64,000 nt of DNA from Arthrobacter sp. Soc17.1.1.1 (GTDB lineage: Bacteria > Actinomycetota > Actinomycetes > Actinomycetales > Micrococcaceae), in NCBI RefSeq assembly GCF_036867195.1, contig NZ_JBAJII010000001.1, forward strand, positions 2,418,001 through 2,482,000, in the 5' to 3' direction. Position 1 is the stretch's first letter. Each line of letters opens with the position of its first letter. Under the pieces are notes generated by a model. It searched no databases. It was not told where the DNA came from and worked only from the letters and a program-made list of their open reading frames with translations. A program made the translations under genes and the position numbers. Positions 26,907 to 35,077 of this stretch are shown here, one piece after another.

Positions 26907-27956
26907 CTAGCGACCGGGTCCGGAGGTCCCGGGCGTCCCGTCGCGGGGAACCTGCGGCCCGTCGGACGCGGTCGCGTCGAAGAAGGACGCCGCATCGCCG
27001 GACGGATGGCGCCCGCCCATGTCGGCGTCCTCGCCGTCGGGGCTGCCGCCCGCGGGACCGGCGTCGCCGGCCTGGTGCTGGTGTCCGGGCGCGCCCGCCG
27101 TGGCAGGGGCCTCGCCCTCCGGCGCGTCCCTGCGGCCGGGCACGGAGGAATCGATGCTGCGGAAGACGAGTCCTGCGATCAGGCCGCCCATGATCGGCGC
27201 TGCCCAGAACAGCCACAGCTGCTGGAGGGCCCAGGGCTCCGCGAAGACGGCCGATGCGGCGGAGCGGACGGGGTTGATGCCGCCGTTCGTCACGGGCAGG
27301 AGGAACGAGAGCAGTCCCGCGTAGGTCAGGCCGACGGCGAACGGGGCGAGGTCGCGCCGGGCGCGTCGCGAGCCTGCTCCGAGGAAGACCGCCACGAGGA
27401 GCGCGGTGGCGACCACCTCGAGCAGGAAGGCGCTGGTCAGGGGGAACCGAGCCGCGGAGTGCTCGTCGAAACCGTTCGAGGCCGAGCTGAAGAAGCCCTG
27501 GATGTTGGTGAGCTGCGCGTTGGCACCGAGGACGAGCCAGATCAGCCCGGACGCGGCGACGGCGCCCACCGCCTGCGCCACGACGTACGGTGCCACGGAC
27601 CTCCAGCCGGTCCTTCCGGCCACGGCGGAACCGATGGTGACGGCCGGGTTGAAGTGTCCCCCGGACACGTACCCGAACGCGATCATCGCGGCCACGACGG
27701 CGAAGCCGAACACGAGGACGGGTTGCAGTGCGGTCTCCGTGGCGAGCATCGTCGCGCCGAGGCCGGCGAGGACGACGAGGAAGGATCCGACCGCCTCGGC
27801 GACGGAACGGGCCACGAGGCCGGGAGCCCGCACCGCGTCGTCGGTCGCGGGGCCGGCGGATGACGCAGGGCCGGCGGACGACGCGGGGCCGGCGGACGAC
27901 GCGCCTGCCGTCGCTCCGGCCGGTGTCGCTGCGGCCGGTGTCGTGGGAGAGGTCAT
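26907..27956 (-). CDS. MIP-family channel (aquaporin Z-like) with variant second NPA box
   Basis: A 349-aa membrane channel. Six membrane segments span about residues 50-275. The first half-helix motif is canonical (GGHFNPAVTIG), but the second reads GGINPVRSAAS, so the usual NPA is NPV, with the selectivity-filter-type Arg kept. The N-terminal extension contains three ASSAGP-like repeats from an 18-nt tandem array. A long hydrophilic C-terminal tail (about 75 residues, rich in Gly/Asp/Pro) is absent from AqpZ. ATG 27956 has GAAGGA upstream. Water versus glycerol or another solute cannot be settled from sequence. Confidence 0.9.
   Translation of the reverse strand: MTSPTTPAAATPAGATAGASSAGPASSAGPASSAGPATDDAVRAPGLVARSVAEAVGSFLVVLAGLGATMLATETALQPVLVFGFAVVAAMIAFGYVSGGHFNPAVTIGSAVAGRTGWRSVAPYVVAQAVGAVAASGLIWLVLGANAQLTNIQGFFSSASNGFDEHSAARFPLTSAFLLEVVATALLVAVFLGAGSRRARRDLAPFAVGLTYAGLLSFLLPVTNGGINPVRSAASAVFAEPWALQQLWLFWAAPIMGGLIAGLVFRSIDSSVPGRRDAPEGEAPATAGAPGHQHQAGDAGPAGGSPDGEDADMGGRHPSGDAASFFDATASDGPQVPRDGTPGTSGPGR
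27850..27903. repeat. In-gene tandem repeat in the aquaporin N-terminus
   Basis: Three copies of an 18-nt unit (plus-strand core GGGCCGGCGGACGACGCG, first copy with two changes) encode the ASSAGP repeats. Confidence 0.85.
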
Positions 27957-28105
27957 GGAAGCGGATTCCTTCGGTCGTGCCTGCGGGGGGACGGTCCGGT
28001 GCTGCACCGGACCGCGGACGAGCCTTCCATCCTAGTCTGCGTGGCGGCTGGGAGCCCTGCCGGGCGGCCGGGAGCGGGCGCGCGTCCCGGGCCGGGCGGC
28101 CTCCC

Positions 28106-28111
28106 TAGACT
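28106..28111 (+). promoter_or_regulatory. -10 element for leaderless ADP-ribosylglycohydrolase-like gene
   Basis: TAGACT ends 6 nt before the GTG start at 28118; no Shine-Dalgarno sequence lies between. Confidence 0.5.
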
Positions 28112-28117
28112 GGACGG

Positions 28118-29191
28118 GTGACGACCGACAGCACCGCGGACCGCAGGACCGCCAGCCCGACCACCCCGACCACCCCGACCACCCCCGACGGCGGAGCGCC
28201 CGGCTACCGGGACCGTGTGCTCGGCTGCCTCCTCGGGACGATGGCGGGCGACGCGTACGGCGTCCTCTCCCTCGCAGGGGACGATCCGACCGCCGCCCTC
28301 GAGGACCCCGCGGCGGTGACGGTCTCGGAGGCGACGCAACTGACCCTGTACACCGTGGACGGCCTGGTCGACGCCCTGGAATGGGCCAACGACGGCGTCG
28401 CCGCGGACGAGACGGCCTGCCTGTGGCTCGCCTACCTCCGCTGGCTCCGCCGGCAGGGCGAACACCTCCCGGCCGGCGCGCCGGAGCCGCCCGCACGGTG
28501 GCTCGACCGCCAGGACGACCTCCTGCCCGTCCACGACGCCGACACCGACACCGTCCGCGCACTGCTCAGCGGGGAGATGGGCACGCGGGCCCGGCCGCTC
28601 AATCCGCTGGCCGAGGGCCCCGGCGCGCTGATGCGCTCCGCGCCCTTCGGACTGGTGCCCCGCATCCCCGCGAGCATGGTGGAACGGCTGACGGTCGACG
28701 GCGCGGCGCTCACGCATGGCTCGGCCGCCGCGAGGGGCACCGCGGCCCTCTTCAGCACCATCGTGCGGTCCCTGGCCATCGAGGGCCTCGGTCTTCCGGA
28801 GGCGGTCCGTGCGATCCGCGACGAGGAGCGCAGGCTCGCCCCCGATGCCGCGCAGCCCGAGGGGACCGCGGAGCGCGATGCCGCAGGTTCCGGCGCTCCG
28901 GCCGACGGGCCGACGGCGGCAGGCACCTTCGAGGCCGCACTGCAGGCGGGCCTCGAGGGTGCATCGGCACCGGGCTCGCCGCGGGATCAGCTGGCGGCCG
29001 CGCTGGCCCACGCGGCGGCCGCCGGCAGGCCCGATGCCTCCCCCGGAGTCGCCGCGTCCGTGGCGGGGGCGATCCTCGGCGCCCTCCACGGGACGAGCGC
29101 CCTGCCTCCCGCCTACCTCGACGCCCCCGGTATGCCCGCCGTCGTCCGGACGATGGCGGGCACCCTGCTCGCCGCGACCACGGGATCCTGA
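28118..29191 (+). CDS. ADP-ribosylglycohydrolase-family protein with altered metal motifs
   Basis: A 357-aa protein of the ARH/DraG all-helical family. Family features seen: YRDRVLGCLLGTMAGDAYG (about 30-48), GPGALMRSAPFGLV, and AASVAGAILGALHGTSALP near the C-terminus. Two metal-binding motifs differ from the family pattern: the N-terminal S/T-D-D-T is S-E-A-T (residues 70-73), and the C-terminal D-x-D-T is D-A-S-P (about 306-309). It may therefore be a non-catalytic or altered member. A Thr-Pro repeat lies at the N-terminus. It starts with GTG 6 nt after a -10 box. The SDR gene follows 4 nt downstream. Confidence 0.82.
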   Translation: MTTDSTADRRTASPTTPTTPTTPDGGAPGYRDRVLGCLLGTMAGDAYGVLSLAGDDPTAALEDPAAVTVSEATQLTLYTVDGLVDALEWANDGVAADETACLWLAYLRWLRRQGEHLPAGAPEPPARWLDRQDDLLPVHDADTDTVRALLSGEMGTRARPLNPLAEGPGALMRSAPFGLVPRIPASMVERLTVDGAALTHGSAAARGTAALFSTIVRSLAIEGLGLPEAVRAIRDEERRLAPDAAQPEGTAERDAAGSGAPADGPTAAGTFEAALQAGLEGASAPGSPRDQLAAALAHAAAAGRPDASPGVAASVAGAILGALHGTSALPPAYLDAPGMPAVVRTMAGTLLAATTGS

Positions 29192-29195
29192 CCGG

Positions 29196-30239
29196 ATGGA
29201 CCCGCTGGATGGCGCAGGGGACGGCACACGGGACAGCGCATCGGGTGGCGCGTCGGACGGCGCATCGGGCGGCACGTCGGACGGCACATCGGGCGGCACG
29301 TCGGGCGGCACATCGGGCGGGACGGACTGGGACCCTGCGGCCCTTCCGTCCCTGACGGGCCGGCGGGTCCTCGTCACCGGCGGCAACGCGGGCCTCGGGT
29401 ACTTCGCGTGCGAGCAGCTCGCGGGCGCCGGTGCGAGCGTGGTCCTCGCGTCGCGCAGCAGGGACAGGGCCGGCCGGGCCATCAGCGCCATCCGCGGCCT
29501 GCATCCCGACGCCGACATCTCCTTCCAGCCCCTGGACCTGGCCGATCTGTCCTCGGTGCGGACTGCAGCGGCGGCCATCGCGGCGGGTCCTCCGCTGGCC
29601 GGTCTGCTCGCGAACGCGGGCATGGTCGGTTCACCGGAGCGGCGCACCACGGCGGACGGTTTCGAGGTGCAGTTCGGCACCAACCACCTCGGGCACTACG
29701 CCCTGATCGCCTCGCTGCTGCCGGCACTCTCCGCCGCCGGCACCCGGATCGTGCACCTCGGCAGCATCAGCCACCGCTGGGCGCGGCTCACTCCGTCGTC
29801 CCTGCAGCCGTCGTCGTACCGCAACGCGAGCGCGTATGCGACGTCGAAGCTGGCCGTCATGGCGTTCGGCTTCGAGCTGGCGCGTCGCCTCGAGCTGACC
29901 GGCAGTGCTGCCACGAGCGTCGTGGCCCACCCGGGCCTGGCCCTCGGCATGCTCTCCCCGGCCCGTCCCGGCATCGGGGTCCACGAGCCTGCGGCCGCCT
30001 GGCGGAAGCGCGTCATGGCCCCGGTCGCGCAGGGCAAGGACGACGGCGCGTGGCCGCTCGTGCGGGCCACGGTCGACGCCGGTATCCCGAACGGCGCCTA
30101 CTGCGGGCCCGGCGGCTGGTTCCAGCTCAAGGGCCGGCCGGTCCTCGTGCCCGCGAAGCCGCGGGCACGCGAGAGCAATGCGGCGTCGAGGCTCATCGAC
30201 CTCTCCGCCGCCCTCACAGGGATCGGCCTGCACGTCTGA
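29196..30239 (+). CDS. Short-chain dehydrogenase/reductase with repetitive N-terminus
   Basis: A 347-aa SDR related to the retinol dehydrogenase-like group. The cofactor motif TGGNAGLGYFA, the ANAG variant of NNAG, VQFGTNHLGHYALIASLL and the catalytic SAYATSK are present. Residues about 15-42 are a Ser-Gly-Gly-Thr/Ala repeat encoded by seven 12-nt units. ATG 29196 lies 4 nt after the upstream stop without a good RBS, so translation is probably coupled; a start within the repeat is not excluded. The last codons (RLIDLSA) are duplicated as DNA in the downstream spacer. Confidence 0.85.
   Translation: MDPLDGAGDGTRDSASGGASDGASGGTSDGTSGGTSGGTSGGTDWDPAALPSLTGRRVLVTGGNAGLGYFACEQLAGAGASVVLASRSRDRAGRAISAIRGLHPDADISFQPLDLADLSSVRTAAAAIAAGPPLAGLLANAGMVGSPERRTTADGFEVQFGTNHLGHYALIASLLPALSAAGTRIVHLGSISHRWARLTPSSLQPSSYRNASAYATSKLAVMAFGFELARRLELTGSAATSVVAHPGLALGMLSPARPGIGVHEPAAAWRKRVMAPVAQGKDDGAWPLVRATVDAGIPNGAYCGPGGWFQLKGRPVLVPAKPRARESNAASRLIDLSAALTGIGLHV
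29238..29321 (+). repeat. In-gene tandem array, seven 12-nt units (SDR N-terminus)
   Basis: Units alternate between ACATCGGGCGGC-like and ACGTCGGACGGC-like forms. They encode S-G-G-T/A and S-D-G-T/A. Confidence 0.9.
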
Positions 30240-30254
30240 CCGGTCCCCGCGCCT

Positions 30255-30365
30255 GCTCACTAGCTCACCGGCTCACCGGCTCATCGACCTCTCCGCCGGC
30301 CACTAGCTCACCGGCTCACTGGCTCACTGGCTCTCCGCCGGCCACCGGCTCACCGGCTCACTAGC
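30255..30365. repeat. Spacer made of repeats copied from both flanking gene ends
   Basis: The spacer between two convergent genes is built of GCTCACCG/GCTCACTG hexamer-like units. Positions 30278-30298 repeat 21 nt of the SDR 3' end (30190-30210) exactly. Positions 30322-30347 repeat 26 nt spanning the exonuclease 3' end with its stop codon (30364-30389) exactly. Confidence 0.9.
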
Positions 30366-31358
30366 TCACTGGCTCTCCGCCGGCCACCGTCCACCGGTCA
30401 TCTGCAGGAACTCGGCCTCCGACAGCACTTCGATGGCCTGGCCCCGCTCGTGCAGTTCGAGCACACGCCGCGCCTTGCCGGTCACGCGCCCGTTGCGCAG
30501 GTCCGACGCGACGAACCCGTCGCCGACCACCAGCACGGTGGTCCTGCGGGTGACGGAACTGGCCGGCTGCGCCCCGAGGCGGGCCGCACGCTCCTTCGCC
30601 TGCGGGCGCGGGATGCCGAGGTTCCCCGTGAACACGACGGTCTGCCCGTAGAGCGGGTGCCGCGGATCGGCCTGCGCGTTGGCGTGCGGGTTCTCCCCCT
30701 CCTCCGGCCAGCCCGCCCATCCGGTGGGCGACGTACCGCGCTCGAGGGCGGTGCGGGTGGCCTTCGACAGCTCGTCCACGCCCGGCGCGTACGGCTCGGC
30801 ACGGGACAGCGGGAGGTTGTGGTGGCCGAGCACCTCCTCGACCGTCGACGCGCCGAACCGGCGGGCGATGTCGATCATGATGCCGGCGCACGCCCGCGCG
30901 TCCTCGACGGCGTCGTGGTGGTTGACCAGCGGCACGCCGGCGGCCTCCGCGACGAAGGGCAGCGAGTAGGAGGGCAGCGAGTAGCTCTTCCGCGAGAGGA
31001 CGACGGTGCAGGTGTAGTCCCAGGCCGGCCCCGGCAGGGCGGACACCTCGAGGGCGGAGCGGATCACGCCGAGGTCGAAGGCCGCGTTGTGCGCCACGAG
31101 GACGTCGGAGCCGATGAAGCCGCCGATCTCCGGGAACAGGTCGCCGAACCGCGGGGCGTCGGCGACCATGGCCGAGGTGATGCCGTGGATCGCGATGTTC
31201 CGGGAATCGAAGGAGTCGTGCCCGACGGGCGGGCGCATCAGCCAGGACGCCTCCTCGACGATGCGGCCGTCCCTGACCTTGGTCAGCCCGACGGCGCAGG
31301 GGGACCCGCGGAAGCCATTCGCCGTCTCGAAGTCGATGGCCGTGAATGCGATTCCCAC
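30366..31358 (-). CDS. DEDD-type 3'-5' exonuclease with C-terminal BRCT domain
   Basis: A 330-aa protein. The N-terminal exonuclease domain (about 1-170) has Exo I FTAIDFETANG, Exo II VAHNAAFDLGVI and Exo III HDAVEDARACAGI, the DnaQ/pol III epsilon-like DEDDh pattern. The C-terminal BRCT domain (about 235-320) is visible as LYGQTVVFTGNLG, RRTTVLVVGDG and KARRVLEL. A 15-nt duplication gives SYSLPSYSLP at about 125-134. It starts with GTG 6 nt after a TAAACT -10 box. Proteins of this build are common in actinobacteria and are presumed to act in DNA repair; the precise role is not known. Confidence 0.9.
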   Translation of the reverse strand: MGIAFTAIDFETANGFRGSPCAVGLTKVRDGRIVEEASWLMRPPVGHDSFDSRNIAIHGITSAMVADAPRFGDLFPEIGGFIGSDVLVAHNAAFDLGVIRSALEVSALPGPAWDYTCTVVLSRKSYSLPSYSLPFVAEAAGVPLVNHHDAVEDARACAGIMIDIARRFGASTVEEVLGHHNLPLSRAEPYAPGVDELSKATRTALERGTSPTGWAGWPEEGENPHANAQADPRHPLYGQTVVFTGNLGIPRPQAKERAARLGAQPASSVTRRTTVLVVGDGFVASDLRNGRVTGKARRVLELHERGQAIEVLSEAEFLQMTGGRWPAESQ

Positions 31359-31364
31359 GGGACG

Positions 31365-31370
31365 AGTTTA
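31365..31370 (-). promoter_or_regulatory. -10 element for leaderless exonuclease mRNA
   Basis: TAAACT on the minus strand, with 6 nt before the GTG start. Confidence 0.5.
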
Positions 31371-31439
31371 CCGCCGTCACCGGCCGTAGGTTCACGTAAC
31401 GTTCACCGCCGGTCCGACGCGCCGGCGGGGTTGCGGCCC

Positions 31440-31445
31440 TACGCT
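31440..31445 (+). promoter_or_regulatory. -10 element for HAD hydrolase gene
   Basis: TACGCT ends 5 nt before ATG 31451; no RBS is visible. Confidence 0.4.
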
Positions 31446-31450
31446 GAACC

Positions 31451-32128
31451 ATGGCCCGCATCGACACGCCCCGCAGGTGGTACCTCATCGACTACGGAAA
31501 CGTGATCTCCACCGCCCCCACACCGCAGGACTGGGAGCTGCTCGCCGAGGCGACCGGCACCCGGGACCTGCAGGACTCCACCTCGGCGTACTGGCGGCAC
31601 CGGTACGCCTACGACGCCGGCGCCCTCACCTCGGAGGAGTACTGGTCACTGGTCTGCGGCGAGCGCGTGGAGCACGTCAGGTCCGCATGGCTCGACGTCC
31701 TGGACGGCAACCAGTGGTCGCACCCGAACCTCGACACCCTCGACGTCCTCGAGGACCTGGACGCCCGCGGTGAGCAGCTCGCCCTGCTCTCGAACATGCC
31801 GGCCACCATGGTGTCGCACCTCTCCCACGCACCGTGGACCCGGCTGTTCCGGCACCTGTTCTTCAGTTCGTCGCTCGGGCTCGTGAAGCCCTCCCCCGCG
31901 ATCTTCGAGCATGTGCTCGCCGAGCTCGCCGTCGATGCGGGCCAGGTCACGTTCGTCGACGACGCCCCCGCCAACATCGTGGCCGCCCGGGCGCTCGGGA
32001 TCGACGCGAGGCTGTTCGACCCGTCGGCGGACCTGTCGCGGGTGCTCGCGGGCCCGGGAACGGGAGGCGCGCGGACGCCGGCCGCGGCGGACGTCAGCCT
32101 GCTGGGGCGGGAGCCGGTCCGGGACTGA
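31451..32128 (+). CDS. HAD-superfamily hydrolase (subfamily IA)
   Basis: A 225-aa phosphatase-like protein. Motif I is LIDYGNVIS with nucleophile Asp14 (the second Asp is Gly, as in YihX-type members). Motif II is LLSNMP, motif III Lys is in GLVKPSPAIFEHVL and motif IV is TFVDDAPANI. The substrate is unknown; relatives act on small phosphorylated metabolites. Its 3' end overlaps the convergent GNAT gene by 35 nt. It is divergent from the exonuclease gene, with an 92-nt spacer holding both promoters. Confidence 0.88.
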   Translation: MARIDTPRRWYLIDYGNVISTAPTPQDWELLAEATGTRDLQDSTSAYWRHRYAYDAGALTSEEYWSLVCGERVEHVRSAWLDVLDGNQWSHPNLDTLDVLEDLDARGEQLALLSNMPATMVSHLSHAPWTRLFRHLFFSSSLGLVKPSPAIFEHVLAELAVDAGQVTFVDDAPANIVAARALGIDARLFDPSADLSRVLAGPGTGGARTPAAADVSLLGREPVRD

Positions 32129-32792
32129 GGAAGTCCAGTGCCGGCTGCAGCCCGCGGACCTCGGCCGTCCACTCCGGCCGGATGAAGTCCTCCCTGGCGA
32201 GCAGCAGGTTCTGCTGCGTCTGCACCTCGTCCCGGCGGGCCTCGACGAGTGCGGTGCCGTTCGGGACGTAGCCGAGGCGCCGGGACACGCCGAGCGACGC
32301 GCGGTTCCAGTCGGCCGCCTCCGACACGGCCGACGCCGCACCGAGGTGGTCGAACGCGAACTGCAGCACGCCGGACCTCATCTCGGTGCCGAGCCCCTGC
32401 CCCTGCGCCGATCGCGTCAGCCAGGACCCGGAGCCCACCTGCCGCAGCAACGGGAACCGCCGTGCCCTGAGGTCCTGCACGCCGATGACGCGGTCGCCGT
32501 GCAGCACGGCGAAGTTCAGGGTCCAGTCGTCCGGCGTGACGCCGGCACGCGTGGCCCACTGGTGCCGTGCCGTCTCGGTGACGAGCACGTCCCGCGGTGC
32601 GTCGGTCCACGGCACACTGAAGGGCATCTCGGCGGGGTCGTGGATGCCCGCGAGGACGGCGTCCACGAGGTCGGGCAGGTGCTCGTCCCGCACCGGTGTC
32701 AGGACCAGGCGGGGCGTCGCGATGACGAGCCCGAACAGCGGCCACACGCGCACCAGCGGGTCCGCGCCGTCGTGCGTCGGCCCGTGGGTCAC
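32094..32792 (-). CDS. GNAT-family N-acetyltransferase (RimJ/RimL type)
   Basis: A 232-aa acetyltransferase. Family marks are IATPRLVLTPVRDEHLPDL near the N-terminus, VIGVQDLRARRF, the acetyl-CoA loop SAQGQGLGTEM and NRASLGVSRRLGYVPNG at the end of the fold. The GTG start overlaps the dedA stop as GTGA, so the two are probably translationally coupled. The frame stays open upstream through dedA, but that region is dedA coding in another frame. Acceptor unknown. Confidence 0.85.
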   Translation of the reverse strand: MTHGPTHDGADPLVRVWPLFGLVIATPRLVLTPVRDEHLPDLVDAVLAGIHDPAEMPFSVPWTDAPRDVLVTETARHQWATRAGVTPDDWTLNFAVLHGDRVIGVQDLRARRFPLLRQVGSGSWLTRSAQGQGLGTEMRSGVLQFAFDHLGAASAVSEAADWNRASLGVSRRLGYVPNGTALVEARRDEVQTQQNLLLAREDFIRPEWTAEVRGLQPALDFLSPGPAPAPAG

Positions 32793-33478
32793 TGCGCCCG
32801 CTTGGCCGCCCGGTGCTTGCGCACCTTCGAGACGACGAAGTACACGGCGAACAGCACGACGGCGACGATCACGATCTTCTGGAACGTGTTCGCGTACTCC
32901 TCGACGATGTGCCAGTTCTCGCCCAGGTAGAACCCGGCCATGACGAAGATCGTGTTCCAGATCAGGCTGCCCGCGGTGGTGAGGAGCAGGAACTTGCCCA
33001 GGGGCATGCGCTCGATCCCGGCCGGGATCGAGACGAGGCTGCGGAAGAGCGGGATCATCCTGCCGAAGAACACGGCCCGGTACCCGTGGCGCTCGAACCA
33101 TGCCTCGACCCGATCCACGTCCTCGAGGTCGATGAGCGGGACCTTCGCCACGAGCCGCCGCATGCGGTCGCGTCCCAGCCAGGCCCCGAGCGCGTAGAGC
33201 GCGTAGGCGCCGATCACCGAGCCGAGGGTGGTCCAGAGGATGGCCTCGAAGAGCGAGAAGTTGCCCCGGCTCGCGGTGAAGCCCGCCAGCGGCAGGATCA
33301 CCTCGCTCGGCAGGGGCGGGAAGAGGTTCTCCAGGGCGATGGCCAGCCCGGCGCCGGGGGCGCCGATGGTCTCCATGAGGTTCACGGCCCAGTCGGTGAC
33401 GGCGCCGAGCGCCGATCCGTCCGACGACGTGGTCGCCGTCGCGACCTGGAGTGCCTGGGCTGTCTGGGTGATGCTCAC
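32789..33478 (-). CDS. DedA-family membrane protein
   Basis: A 229-aa integral membrane protein. The DedA/SNARE-associated pattern is clear: ENLFPPLPSEVILPLAGF, GAYALYALGAWLGR, FGRMIPLFRSLVSIPAGIERM with the conserved Arg/Pro, and a final membrane helix before a basic C-terminus (KVRKHRAAKRAQ). DedA proteins are thought to act as phospholipid scramblases or flippases affecting membrane potential and lipid carriers. It overlaps the GNAT gene by 4 nt. The start ATG lies 115 nt downstream of rdgB. Confidence 0.92.
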   Translation of the reverse strand: MSITQTAQALQVATATTSSDGSALGAVTDWAVNLMETIGAPGAGLAIALENLFPPLPSEVILPLAGFTASRGNFSLFEAILWTTLGSVIGAYALYALGAWLGRDRMRRLVAKVPLIDLEDVDRVEAWFERHGYRAVFFGRMIPLFRSLVSIPAGIERMPLGKFLLLTTAGSLIWNTIFVMAGFYLGENWHIVEEYANTFQKIVIVAVVLFAVYFVVSKVRKHRAAKRAQ

Positions 33479-33593
33479 GGTGGTGTCCGTCCCTTGTCTG
33501 GTGCAACTGGTCCGACCGGTCCGTCCTCGAGGACGGGGCGCATGGGATGCCGGCGGAAGGTGGTTGTGATGGCCTGCGGTGGTCCGCCCCTGC

Positions 33594-34220
33594 TCAGCGC
33601 AGCGCGTCGATCAGGTGCGGCAGCAGCGCCCGGAAGGCGATACCGCGGTGGCTGATGGCGTTCTTCTCCTCCGGGGCGAGCTCGGCGCAGCTGCGGTCCA
33701 GCCCCGCGGGCACGAGCACGGGATCGTAGCCGAAGCCACCCGTCCCGCGGGGCGCGGTCAGCAGCGACCCCCGCAGTTCCCCGCGCTCGGTGTGGCTCCC
33801 GGCGGAGGCGCCGGGGTGCGCGAGCGCCGCGGCGCAGACGAAGGCGGCCCCGCGGCGCTCGTGCGGGATGTCGGCGAGCTGCGCCAGGAGGAGCTCGAGG
33901 TTCGCGGCGTCGTCCCCGTGCCGGCCGGCCCACCGCGCCGAGAAGATCCCGGGGGCTCCACCGAGCACGTCGACGGCGAGGCCCGAGTCGTCGGCGACCG
34001 CGAGCAGCCCGGTGGCCTCGGCCACCTGCTCCGCCTTGAGCAGCGCGTTCTCCTCGAACGTCACCCCGCTCTCGACGACGTCCGGGGCACCGGCGGTCGC
34101 GGCGTCGACCACCTGCGTGTCGACGTCGAGACCGGGCACCTGGCCGCGCAGCAGCTCCCGCAGCTCGCGGAGTTTGCCGGGGTTGCGGGTGGCGAGGACG
34201 AGCCGGGGCGCCTCAGCCAC
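33594..34220 (-). CDS. rdgB: Non-canonical purine NTP pyrophosphatase (RdgB/HAM1)
   Basis: A 208-aa house-cleaning enzyme hydrolysing dITP, XTP and ITP to monophosphates. The signature [16 protein letters not shown] at the N-terminus, [47 protein letters not shown] and [11 protein letters not shown] are present. It overlaps rph by 8 nt, the widespread rph-rdgB arrangement. Confidence 0.95.
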   Translation of the reverse strand: MAEAPRLVLATRNPGKLRELRELLRGQVPGLDVDTQVVDAATAGAPDVVESGVTFEENALLKAEQVAEATGLLAVADDSGLAVDVLGGAPGIFSARWAGRHGDDAANLELLLAQLADIPHERRGAAFVCAAALAHPGASAGSHTERGELRGSLLTAPRGTGGFGYDPVLVPAGLDRSCAELAPEEKNAISHRGIAFRALLPHLIDALR

Positions 34221-35004
34221 CGTGCGAGTCCCGGAGCGTGTCGATCTGGATCTGCGCGAGCTGCGCGGTGCCCAGGAGGGCGAGGTCCAGCAGGGCGTCG
34301 AGTTCGGCGCGGTCGAAGGGCGCGCCCTCGGCCGTGCCCTGCACCTCGACGAACTTCCCGGAGCCGGTGACGACGACGTTCATGTCCGTCTCGGCGCGGA
34401 CGTCCTCCACGTAGGGCAGGTCGAGCATGGGGACGCCATCGATGATGCCCACGCTGATGGCGGCGACGGTGTCGGTGAGCGGGGACGCCGAGGCGGGGAT
34501 GAGCTTCTTGTCCTTGGCGTACCGTATGGCGTCGGCGAGGGCCACGTACGCTCCGGTGATCGCGGCGGTCCGCGTGCCGCCGTCGGCCTGGAGGACGTCG
34601 CAGTCGAGCACGATCGTGTTCTCCCCAAGGGCCTTCGTGTCGATGATCGACCGCAGGGACCGGCCGATGAGGCGCGAGATCTCGTGCGTCCTGCCGCCGA
34701 TCCGACCCTTGACGGACTCGCGGTCGGAGCGGGTGTTCGTGGCCCGCGGGAGCATGGCGTACTCGGCGGTCACCCAGCCCCTGCCCTCGCCCTTGAGCCA
34801 GCGAGGCACCCCGCTCGTCAGGGACGCCGTGCAGAGGACGCGCGTGTTCCCGAACTCGATGAGGGCCGAGCCCTCGGCCTGCTTCGACCAGCCGCGCGTG
34901 ATGCTGATGTTGCGCAGCTGGTCCGGCGTCCTGCCGTCCGCGCGCAGCACGGGAGGCTGGGCACTGTCGGCGGGCGGCACGGGCGTGGATTTCGCGGAGG
35001 TCAT
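34213..35004 (-). CDS. rph: Ribonuclease PH
   Basis: A 263-aa phosphate-dependent 3' exoribonuclease that trims tRNA precursors. Visible motifs: [71 protein letters not shown] and the C-terminal [19 protein letters not shown]. An N-terminal extension of about 20 residues precedes the core. ATG 35004 is 7 nt after a TAGACT -10 box, a likely leaderless start. Confidence 0.96.
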   Translation of the reverse strand: MTSAKSTPVPPADSAQPPVLRADGRTPDQLRNISITRGWSKQAEGSALIEFGNTRVLCTASLTSGVPRWLKGEGRGWVTAEYAMLPRATNTRSDRESVKGRIGGRTHEISRLIGRSLRSIIDTKALGENTIVLDCDVLQADGGTRTAAITGAYVALADAIRYAKDKKLIPASASPLTDTVAAISVGIIDGVPMLDLPYVEDVRAETDMNVVVTGSGKFVEVQGTAEGAPFDRAELDALLDLALLGTAQLAQIQIDTLRDSHGG

Positions 35005-35011
35005 GATTTCC

Positions 35012-35017
35012 AGTCTA
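35012..35017 (-). promoter_or_regulatory. -10 element for leaderless rph-rdgB mRNA
   Basis: TAGACT on the minus strand, with 7 nt before the rph ATG. Confidence 0.55.
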
Positions 35018-35077
35018 GACGGGGCCGGGAGGCCGGACATCAGGCGGGCGCCGGTGACCGGCGGGCCCCGCCCGGCA

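Noticed and set aside
32793..33506. GNAT-DedA fused protein in one long minus-strand frame
   Set aside because: The upstream part is out of frame with dedA, which is clearly coded in another frame; the GTGA overlap marks the true GNAT start.
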